Notes under the pieces: model-generated
The model's input: the letters and a program-made list of their open reading frames with translations, nothing else
Told to the model about the DNA's origin: nothing
Databases searched by the model: none
Shown here: positions 1-4,197 of the stretch, in pieces
How positions within the stretch are numbered: position 1 is the first letter of the stretch
Layout of the letters: every line of letters starts with the position of its first letter
Position numbers and translations under genes: made by a program
Assembly: GCA_944358685.1 (NCBI GenBank)
Contig: CALVRQ010000105.1
Coordinates: forward strand, 1-7,148
Direction: 5' to 3'
DNA from: an uncultured Bacilli bacterium
GTDB lineage: Bacteria; Bacillota_I; Bacilli_A; RF39; UBA660
Length of the DNA stretch: 7,148 nucleotides

Positions 1-34
1 GAGAATGAATATGTAAATCTATTAATTTAGGCAT
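1..34 (-). CDS. PHP-domain protein, N-terminal 11 codons only (runs off the left edge)
   Basis: Only the start of this gene is inside the window. The minus strand reads ATG followed by MPKLIDLHIHS, and the HIH at residues 8-10 is the HxH metal-binding motif that opens PHP (polymerase and histidinol phosphatase) domain proteins. This superfamily comprises metal-dependent phosphoesterases, including histidinol phosphatase, 3',5'-nucleotide phosphatases, and tyrosine-protein phosphatases of capsule loci; which one this is cannot be told from 11 residues. The start is well supported: a strong ribosome binding site, GAGGTGAT at 38-45, sits 3 bases before the ATG, with a TATAAT box at 53-58. The dacA-like fragment upstream has its own terminator, so this gene is probably transcribed independently. 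Confidence 0.7.
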   Translation of the reverse strand, partial: MPKLIDLHIHS

Positions 35-35
35 T

Positions 36-58
36 GTATCACCTCATTTTTAATTATA
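36..58 (-). promoter_or_regulatory. -10 box and ribosome binding site of the PHP-domain gene
   Basis: On the minus strand a perfect TATAAT (53-58) is followed by GAGGTGAT (38-45) and the ATG at 34. The -35 position, 17 bases upstream, reads TTTATT and is a poor match (3 of 6). Expected transcription start is near base 46, giving a leader of about 12 bases. In DNA this AT-rich a TATAAT can occur by chance, so the ribosome site is the firmer half of this call. Confidence 0.4.
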
Positions 59-173
59 ATCTTAATAGATAATTTAATAAATATCCTAAATCTTTATATA
101 CTATAAATAATATTTATATTAAGAAAAGAAGTTTTTTAATATTCAGCAGAGAATAATCCTATAATTTACCTCC

Positions 174-200
174 AAACAAAAAGAGTCAACATTTTGACTC
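174..200 (-). terminator. intrinsic terminator after the truncated carboxypeptidase
   Basis: The minus strand has perfect 7-bp arms GAGTCAA (194-200) and TTGACTC (183-189) around a 4-base loop, followed directly by a U-rich tract (TTTTTGTTT, 174-182). It is about 50 bases downstream of the carboxypeptidase stop and upstream of the PHP gene's -10 box, so it separates the two units. Confidence 0.85.
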
Positions 201-220
201 ACATATACAATTTATAATAA

Positions 221-247
221 TACTTTAAAATATAAGGTTTTAAAGTA
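221..247. repeat. 10-bp inverted repeat directly after the carboxypeptidase stop codon
   Basis: Arms TACTTTAAAA (221-230) and TTTTAAAGTA (238-247) are perfect reverse complements around a 7-base loop. The repeat begins two bases past the stop codon of the carboxypeptidase reading frame. It lacks a run of Ts on either side, so it is not a standard terminator; it may be a 3' mRNA stabilising hairpin or a scar at a deletion end. The arms are nearly all A/T, which lowers the significance. Confidence 0.6.
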
Positions 248-248
248 G

Positions 249-671
249 TTATATTGTTATTTCTTCTCTTATAACTTGCAACTGCTTTTTGACTACTACA
301 ACATCATTACCAGAAGCAATAGCCACACCTTTAAATAAATCCCGAACAACCATTTTTTCTCCTGTTTCTAACAAAATTTGACTACCACCCATACTAGACG
401 CATTCTCACTAACTGTTACCTCTTGATCCCATGAAATAACCCCATCTTCAATAGCTTCAATTATAAGTAACATACTCATCATCTTCGTCATACTAGCTGG
501 ATGTAACTTTTCATCCGCATTTTTTTCAAACAAAATCTTACCAGTACTCGCTTCAATCAAAATAGCTGACTTCGCACTTTCAGCTAACTTTAAATCATCA
601 TCAGCTAAAACACTATCTATACTAGTTACTGAAAATAAAAATAAAAAAAGAATTACTAATATTTTTTTCAT
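249..671 (-). CDS. truncated D-alanyl-D-alanine carboxypeptidase (PBP5/DacA family, peptidase S11), probably non-functional
   Basis: Intact members trim the terminal D-Ala from peptidoglycan stem peptides outside the membrane. Seen here: a Sec signal peptide (residues 1-23, hydrophobic core then VLA before DDD); the opening beta strands of the penicillin-binding fold (AILIEASTGKILFEKN); the catalytic SxxK motif as S60-M-T-K63 in PASMTK; and the SGN motif at 120-122. The family then normally runs on for more than 200 residues, including KTG and a C-terminal membrane anchor. Here the match stops at about residue 126 and a 14-residue unrelated tail (KKQLQVIREEITI at the end) leads to a TAA. None of the three frames after SGN restores the expected ALAE-type continuation, so this is not a one-base frameshift. 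The missing KTG should abolish catalysis. The start is backed by GAGG 7 bases before the ATG. It follows the second pilin gene by 51 bases. Family certain; function as a working enzyme unlikely. Confidence 0.85.
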   Translation of the reverse strand: MKKILVILFLFLFSVTSIDSVLADDDLKLAESAKSAILIEASTGKILFEKNADEKLHPASMTKMMSMLLIIEAIEDGVISWDQEVTVSENASSMGGSQILLETGEKMVVRDLFKGVAIASGNDVVVVKKQLQVIREEITI

Positions 672-690
672 AACATCGCCTCTACTAAAA

Positions 691-719
691 AATATGTCGT
701 AAAACTTTTTTTATCACAA
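691..719 (-). promoter_or_regulatory. possible promoter of the truncated carboxypeptidase
   Basis: On the minus strand TTGTGA (714-719) and CATATT (691-696) are spaced by 17 bases; each matches 4 of 6 sigma-A consensus positions. The -10 lies 19 bases before the ATG, the same layout as other candidates in this window. No terminator is visible after the preceding pilin gene, so readthrough from the pilin transcript is equally possible. Confidence 0.3.
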
Positions 720-722
720 TTT

Positions 723-1085
723 TTAACAATCTTCTTTTACAAAATTATATTTATATTGATTCTTTTCCATATCAAACTTAATCTCCACATATCCACATAA
801 ATCAGAACTATTACTAGGATCTTTTAAATCACCACTATCAATAAATCCATCATCAGCTAAAGTCTGAACATCGAGTTTATAAGCTGAATCATCTAAAGGT
901 AATTTATCAACATTAATTGTTCCCCATCTCTCAGCCGCATCTTCAATTGTATTAATCTGCGTATCTGAAAGAGACTCCTTAGAATCACTCATAATTCTAA
1001 TTATTGAAGTTGAAACCATAACTGCCAAAATACCAAGTAAAGCAATAACTACTAAAAGTTCAATCAATGTAAATCCTTTTTTCAT
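723..1085 (-). CDS. type IV pilin-like / pseudopilin protein with prepilin cleavage motif (second of a tandem pair)
   Basis: A 120-residue protein beginning MKKG|FTLIELL, the class III prepilin signal: positively charged leader, G4|F5 cleavage site and the conserved Glu at mature position 5 (E9), then a hydrophobic helix to about residue 24. After PilD/ComC-type cleavage and methylation such proteins assemble into type IV pili, type II secretion pseudopili or competence pili. The globular part has a DAAERWG segment (49-55) shared with its neighbour, a second block LADDGFIDSGDLKD, and two cysteines, C97 and the C-terminal C120, that could form a disulfide loop. The reading frame extends 27 codons further upstream, but the start is placed at 1085 because the prepilin leader begins there and AAGGAG lies 9 bases before it, inside the end of the upstream gene. 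The gap to that gene is one base, which suggests translational coupling. Which machine it belongs to is unknown; no assembly ATPase or peptidase is in the window. Confidence 0.88.
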   Translation of the reverse strand: MKKGFTLIELLVVIALLGILAVMVSTSIIRIMSDSKESLSDTQINTIEDAAERWGTINVDKLPLDDSAYKLDVQTLADDGFIDSGDLKDPSNSSDLCGYVEIKFDMEKNQYKYNFVKEDC

Positions 1086-1086
1086 A

Positions 1087-1464
1087 TCAGCAATCTCCTT
1101 CATATTCATACACAAATTGATAATTAGCATAAGTAATACATATCTTCGTATCCAAAGGAACATCACCTCTATCAGTCAAATCTTTAATTGCCTTATCCTC
1201 TAAATAACCTGAATTTTGTAATTCCTCCAAAGTAATATAAGTAATCTCATTACCATCATAAAATACTTTATCATCCTCATGCGATAGATTACTAACTCCC
1301 CATTGCTGAGCCGCATTTAATACCGCTCTTTCTTGCTCATCATTTAATCTATTTTGTGTTCTATTTAAAATTCCAGTCACATTTGGCATAATAATAAGTA
1401 AAACAATAGCCAAAATAACAATAACTGCTAGTAATTCAATTAATGTAAAACCTTTATTTTTCAT
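1087..1464 (-). CDS. type IV pilin-like / pseudopilin protein with prepilin cleavage motif (first of a tandem pair)
   Basis: A 125-residue protein beginning MKNKG|FTLIELLAVI, with cleavage expected at G5|F6 and the conserved Glu at mature position 5 (E10), followed by a hydrophobic helix to about residue 26. The body has NAAQQWG (50-56), matching DAAERWG in the downstream protein, then ITLEELQNSGYLEDKAIKDL, also paralleled downstream. It ends in a cysteine pair, C109 and the very last residue C125. The protein is a pilin or pseudopilin subunit of a type IV filament, competence or secretion system; ComGC-type major competence pilins share the N-terminus but I see nothing that fixes this as ComGC. 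GGAGGG at 1470-1475 sets the start. A palindrome containing a TATAAT box lies just upstream, and the rpsP-khpA terminator separates it from the preceding operon. The TGA stop is one base from the next ATG. Confidence 0.88.
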   Translation of the reverse strand: MKNKGFTLIELLAVIVILAIVLLIIMPNVTGILNRTQNRLNDEQERAVLNAAQQWGVSNLSHEDDKVFYDGNEITYITLEELQNSGYLEDKAIKDLTDRGDVPLDTKICITYANYQFVYEYEGDC

Positions 1465-1475
1465 GAGTTCCCTCC

Positions 1476-1489
1476 ACTATTATAATAGT
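1476..1489. promoter_or_regulatory. 14-bp perfect palindrome carrying a TATAAT box upstream of the pilin pair
   Basis: ACTATTATAATAGT is a perfect palindrome with no loop. It contains TATAAT on the minus strand at 1479-1484, only 14 bases before the first pilin ATG, and immediately abuts the ribosome binding site (1470-1475). The -35 position holds only a T-rich run. It could be the -10 element, an operator overlapping it, or both. Placement so close to the ribosome site would give a nearly leaderless transcript, which argues for some caution about the promoter reading. Confidence 0.4.
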
Positions 1490-1510
1490 ATCACAAAGAA
1501 AAAAAATAGT

Positions 1511-1544
1511 AAAGAAAAACATAGACCTAAAAAGAATCTATGTT
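1511..1544 (-). terminator. intrinsic terminator of the rpsP-khpA operon, overlapping the khpA stop
   Basis: Minus-strand arms AACATAGA (1537-1544) and TCTATGTT (1518-1525) pair perfectly over 8 bp around an 11-base loop, followed by TTTCTTT (1511-1517). The upstream arm lies inside the last khpA codons and the stop codon (1527-1529) is in the loop. Confidence 0.8.
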
Positions 1545-1769
1545 AATAACCGCATGCTTTTCATGATTAAGATAACTACTTGCTTGAACAATAGTCCTAA
1601 TAGCATTCACTATCATTCCTTTTTTACCAATTACTCGTCCCATATCTTCAGAACTAACTAAAACCTCAATTGTAATTTTATCTTCATCATCAAACGCTTT
1701 AACTGATACCATATCAGGATTTTTGACTAAACTTTTAACCAAAAACTCTGTTAAATTCCCAAGTTCCAT
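1527..1769 (-). CDS. khpA: KH-domain RNA-binding protein KhpA (YlqC family)
   Basis: An 80-residue single KH domain, the usual size of the family. The RNA-contacting GxxG loop is visible as G48-K-K-G51 in GRVIGKKGMIVNAIR, preceded by the beta strand ITIEVLVS and followed by the helix AIRTIVQASSYLN. In Streptococcus pneumoniae and relatives KhpA pairs with KhpB (EloR/Jag) and binds RNA, affecting cell division and elongation; that partner is not in this window. It starts 2 bases after the rpsP stop, with AAGGA inside the end of rpsP as a plausible ribosome site, so it is translationally coupled to rpsP. That pairing is the conserved order in Firmicutes. A terminator directly follows, so the rimM-trmD genes that commonly come next are not in this transcript. 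Confidence 0.92.
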   Translation of the reverse strand: MELGNLTEFLVKSLVKNPDMVSVKAFDDEDKITIEVLVSSEDMGRVIGKKGMIVNAIRTIVQASSYLNHEKHAVINIDSF

Positions 1770-1771
1770 AA

Positions 1772-2053
1772 TTATTTACTTTCCTTTGAAAATTTCATAT
1801 CATGGAATTTTTTATTAATTTTTTTTTTACTAAATAAACTCTTAACCTTATCAGTAGGGATTGCTCCATTATTAAGCCATTTTAAAGCAACTTCTTCTTT
1901 TATATTAATTTCTGCTGGATCAGTAACTGGATTATAAGTACCAACAAGTTCAATATACTTACCATCTCTTTTTACTCTTGAATCAGCAGCAACAATACGG
2001 TAAAATGGTTTTCTTTTAGCGCCCATTCTTAAAAGTCTTAATTTAACTGCCAT
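1772..2053 (-). CDS. rpsP: 30S ribosomal protein S16
   Basis: A 93-residue protein with the typical S16 N-terminus [21 protein letters not shown] and the conserved blocks [20 protein letters not shown]-like [10 protein letters not shown] and [16 protein letters not shown]16 binds 16S rRNA and is needed for assembly of the small subunit. The basic C-terminus ([15 protein letters not shown]) is normal for the family. GGAGG lies 6 bases before the ATG, and a near-consensus sigma-A promoter is found at 2078-2106. It forms a two-gene operon with khpA and is one of the safest calls in the window. Confidence 0.97.
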   Translation of the reverse strand: MAVKLRLLRMGAKRKPFYRIVAADSRVKRDGKYIELVGTYNPVTDPAEINIKEEVALKWLNNGAIPTDKVKSLFSKKKINKKFHDMKFSKESK

Positions 2054-2077
2054 AATATCCCTCCATTTCTGAAAATA

Positions 2078-2106
2078 ATTCTACCATATAAAATAATATA
2101 TGTCAA
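2078..2106 (-). promoter_or_regulatory. strong sigma-A promoter of rpsP-khpA
   Basis: On the minus strand a perfect -35, TTGACA (2101-2106), is 17 bases from TAGAAT (2078-2083, 5 of 6), which is preceded by TGG, an extended -10. Expected transcription start is near base 2071, giving a leader of about 18 bases. The -35 overlaps the TGA stop of the upstream phosphatase gene (2103-2105). This is the best promoter in the window and fits a highly expressed ribosomal protein operon. Confidence 0.85.
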
Positions 2107-2855
2107 CCTTTTTTTGTTAACACCTTTCTCAAAGATTTAACATCATCTTTCTCTAATTCATTATTAACCAAATCAATATATCTTGGAATATCAATCACAA
2201 ATCCTTTAGGAACGTAAGCAACAGGAATAAATAAAGATTTCCCAATATCATCACCACTAGCTTTTATAACCTCACAATTTTTAATACCAAACTTCAATTT
2301 TTTCCCTTCACTAAGCCAATAATATATCCACTTCATAGCTACTCCATGTGTAAAAATCAAAATATTATCATAATACTCACTTTCACTAATCATCTGTACA
2401 TCATAAGCAAAACTAGCCACTCTATCTCTAACATCCTTTTGACTCTCACCACCATAAAATGGAACCACATCAGCTAAAGATGTATCTCTAGAATCAAAAA
2501 ATTCACGTGTCTCCGGAAAATCCCTAAAAACATCTGATGCCACTCTTGCATAATGCACACCAGAATCAATTTCTCTAATTCTCTCATCAACACTAACTTC
2601 TAAATCACCATTCATAACTTCACAGGCATATTTAAAAGTCTCTAAAGTTCTTCTATAAGGACTTACAAAAACAAGTGTTTTTCCACAAATTAAAGAATTT
2701 AAAAACTCCCCAACCTCTCTGGCTTGCTTTACTCCATACTCTCTCTCAAGTGGCATATCACTATCTTCTGCAATCTCTCTAATCCCTCTTTGACGATTAT
2801 AATTCGCATTATTTGCTGGTGTAAAACCATGTCTAATTAAATATATATTTGTCAT
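2103..2855 (-). CDS. histidine phosphatase superfamily protein (phosphoglycerate mutase-like), second of a tandem pair
   Basis: A 250-residue branch-1 histidine phosphatase. The phosphohistidine motif is intact at R8-H9-G10 (IYLIRHGFTPANN); VSPYRRTLETF (64-74) supplies the usual active-site arginine; E95 in DERIREIDSG is the likely acid; GGES (135-138) and the second catalytic histidine H170 in IFTHGVAMK complete the set. The superfamily includes cofactor-dependent phosphoglycerate mutases and phosphatases of sugars, nucleotides and proteins; the substrate here cannot be read. Between RHG and the next block there is an unusual stretch (ANYNRQRGIREIAEDSDMPL) in place of the common short Gln/Gly loop, shared with its neighbour. 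It starts 11 bases after the upstream paralogue, with GGAG 5 bases before the ATG, so the two are co-translated. Its 20 or so C-terminal residues beyond the paralogue's end are lysine-rich. No clear terminator follows; the rpsP -35 box overlaps its stop. Confidence 0.85.
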   Translation of the reverse strand: MTNIYLIRHGFTPANNANYNRQRGIREIAEDSDMPLEREYGVKQAREVGEFLNSLICGKTLVFVSPYRRTLETFKYACEVMNGDLEVSVDERIREIDSGVHYARVASDVFRDFPETREFFDSRDTSLADVVPFYGGESQKDVRDRVASFAYDVQMISESEYYDNILIFTHGVAMKWIYYWLSEGKKLKFGIKNCEVIKASGDDIGKSLFIPVAYVPKGFVIDIPRYIDLVNNELEKDDVKSLRKVLTKKG

Positions 2856-2866
2856 AAATTCTCCAA

Positions 2867-3538
2867 TTAATCATTAATATATTCTGAAATATTAACCATA
2901 AATCCCTTAGGCACAAATGTCTTTGGTAAAAAAATACTTTTCTTATCAGTAACCGATAAAACCTCACCATTTTTCATATCATGATCCAAAACATCACCAG
3001 TAAGATGGTAATAAATATATCTATTTGTCATACCATGACCAAACACAAAAATATAATCATATTCACATTCACTAACCTTATCTTTTAACATAAGTGCCAC
3101 ACCTTTAACTCTAGCTTTAACCATATTACGGCTTTCACCACCAGTATAAACAGCACTTTCCAAATTCTTCTTCGCATCATCAAAATATTTCCTACTCTCA
3201 GGATACATTCTCAAAACCTCATCTATCGTATGTGCATAATGAACCCCTGAATTAAACTCATGTAACTCATCTAATACCCTAATATCATAATCGCCACACA
3301 TATTAAATAAAGCATAACCCAAAGTCTGCCTAACTCTATAATATGGGCTCACATAAATAAGAATTTTACCTTTCAGTCTACCTAAAAACCCACCTAACTC
3401 TAAAGCCTGTTTTACGCCATATTCCTTTTCGATAGGCATATCTTTATCTTTCGCAATCTTCCATAAACCTTCCTGATTATTATAACTCGCATTATTTGCC
3501 GGCGTAAAAGCATGCCTAATTAAATATAACTTTGTCAT
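2867..3538 (-). CDS. histidine phosphatase superfamily protein (phosphoglycerate mutase-like) with RHA motif, first of a tandem pair
   Basis: A 223-residue paralogue of the next gene: the N-termini align without gaps (LYLIRHAFTPANNASYN against IYLIRHGFTPANNANYN) and both share DMP(I/L)E(K/R)EYGVKQA, NSGVHYA/DSGVHYA, GGES and a C-terminal VPKGF block (209-213). The catalytic histidine H9 and R8 are present, but the normally glycine third residue of RHG is alanine (A10). E94 is the likely acid and H168 in VFGHGMTNR the second catalytic histidine, so activity may be retained. Substrate unknown. AGGGTGG ahead of the ATG serves as the ribosome site, and an extended -10 box at 3558-3566 directly follows the cotE terminator, so this gene is probably the first of a two-gene operon. 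The pair looks like a local duplication that has diverged. Confidence 0.83.
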   Translation of the reverse strand: MTKLYLIRHAFTPANNASYNNQEGLWKIAKDKDMPIEKEYGVKQALELGGFLGRLKGKILIYVSPYYRVRQTLGYALFNMCGDYDIRVLDELHEFNSGVHYAHTIDEVLRMYPESRKYFDDAKKNLESAVYTGGESRNMVKARVKGVALMLKDKVSECEYDYIFVFGHGMTNRYIYYHLTGDVLDHDMKNGEVLSVTDKKSIFLPKTFVPKGFMVNISEYIND

Positions 3539-3557
3539 TAAACACCACCCTAAATAA

Positions 3558-3566
3558 ATTATACCA
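3558..3566 (-). promoter_or_regulatory. extended -10 promoter of the tandem phosphatases
   Basis: The minus strand reads TGGTATAAT, a perfect -10 (3558-3563) with the TGn extension, 19 bases before the first phosphatase ATG. The -35 position falls within the cotE terminator hairpin (TGCGAA) and is poor, so the extended -10 would have to carry recognition. The promoter is packed directly against the U tract of the terminator. Confidence 0.5.
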
Positions 3567-3587
3567 AAAAAGTGCGAAAATTCGCAC
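3566..3587 (-). terminator. intrinsic terminator of cotE
   Basis: Minus-strand arms GTGCGA (3582-3587) and TCGCAC (3572-3577) form a 6-bp GC-containing stem with a 4-base loop, followed by six Ts (3566-3571). It begins on the base right after the cotE stop codon. Confidence 0.9.
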
Positions 3588-4124
3588 CTATTTCAAATAA
3601 TCTTCAGATACTTTTTCATCAATTTCCTTCAAAGTATCTTCATCTACATCATCGACTATCTCATCCCAAGGCTCTTCATCATCTTCAACCGCAATTTTTA
3701 CTTTAGTCTCACCAACAATTTCCACTCCAAGTTCCTTTTCAATATTAAATGATATAACATTATCATCTTGAATATTAACTCCTGAGCACGTTGGTTGTTT
3801 CAATGACCTCACAATAATATCAGTATCTCCAGATAAATCCGCATTTTCTCTAAGTCTTACATTAAACAAATCATTATATTCAATTTTTTCATTAATAACC
3901 GTCGTCTTACTATCATTATCGTAAGAATACCAAATATTAATATCAAATGACCCATCAACGCCTATTTTATCCCCAGATTTATATCCTTTAAACTTGTGAT
4001 TAATAACCCAGCACCCAAGCACGGTTGAAGGTGTATGTTCCGCTTTTAATGTATAATTATTTTTAAAATGTTTCTTTCCTTTACCAATTATTGCCTTGGT
4101 TACTATTTCTTTATATGATGCCAC
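3588..4124 (-). CDS. cotE: outer spore coat morphogenetic protein CotE
   Basis: CotE is laid down around the forespore by the mother cell and directs assembly of the outer coat. The 178-residue product matches the Bacillus family from end to end as I remember it: YKEIVTKAIIGKGKK (4-18), GCWVINHKF (37-45), the signature DINIWYSY (61-68), LKQPTC (108-113), EIVGETKV (135-142), and a strongly acidic tail (about 147-175). B. subtilis CotE is 181 residues. A longer frame opens at a GTG at 4139, but I place the start at the second GTG (4124): family members begin with a short M-x-x-Y-(K/R)-E-I, and AGGGG lies 7 bases before 4124, inside the longer reading. A sigma-K-like promoter is at 4142-4168 and a terminator follows the stop. 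In Bacillus cotE lies between miaB and mutS; here a membrane-protein gene is inserted after miaB and no mutS follows. Confidence 0.93.
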   Translation of the reverse strand: MASYKEIVTKAIIGKGKKHFKNNYTLKAEHTPSTVLGCWVINHKFKGYKSGDKIGVDGSFDINIWYSYDNDSKTTVINEKIEYNDLFNVRLRENADLSGDTDIIVRSLKQPTCSGVNIQDDNVISFNIEKELGVEIVGETKVKIAVEDDEEPWDEIVDDVDEDTLKEIDEKVSEDYLK

Positions 4125-4141
4125 TTTATCACCCCTCACTT

Positions 4142-4168
4142 TAGAATATGCTTCTTACCCAAAAAAGT
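4142..4168 (-). promoter_or_regulatory. sigma-K-like sporulation promoter of cotE
   Basis: The minus strand reads AC (4167-4168), 16 bases, then CATATTCTA (4142-4150), which fits the mother-cell sigma-K consensus AC-N16-CATANNNTA; the -10 also partly resembles a sigma-E site. B. subtilis cotE is known to be transcribed from sigma-E and sigma-K promoters, which makes this more believable than the motif alone. Weak point: the expected transcription start, near base 4136, falls right at the ribosome binding site, leaving a leader of only about 12 bases. Confidence 0.45.
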
Positions 4169-4172
4169 ACAC

Positions 4173-4197
4173 AAAAAAATGGCCTAAACCATTTTTT
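4173..4197 (-). terminator. intrinsic terminator overlapping the stop of the membrane-protein gene
   Basis: Minus-strand arms AAAAAATGG (4189-4197) and CCATTTTTT (4174-4182) pair perfectly over 9 bp with a 6-base loop holding the TAG stop (4184-4186), and the U tract runs on to 4173. The A-run opposite the U-run means it could work in part on the other strand, but no plus-strand gene is near. Confidence 0.85.

Noticed and set aside
35..250. Search for the missing C-terminal half of the carboxypeptidase (frameshift remnant).
   Set aside because: None of the three minus-strand frames shows KTG or other family blocks, so a simple frameshift does not explain the truncation.
1086..1166. 27-codon N-terminal extension of the second pilin-like protein.
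   Set aside because: It overlaps the end of the upstream pilin gene and would bury the prepilin leader, which must be N-terminal; a good ribosome site serves the internal ATG at 1085.
2084..2125. A terminator after the second phosphatase gene (GTTAAC pairing with GTTGAC).
   Set aside because: The stem is only 6 bp with a G-U pair, has an A-run loop and no T tract, and the second arm is part of the rpsP -35 region.
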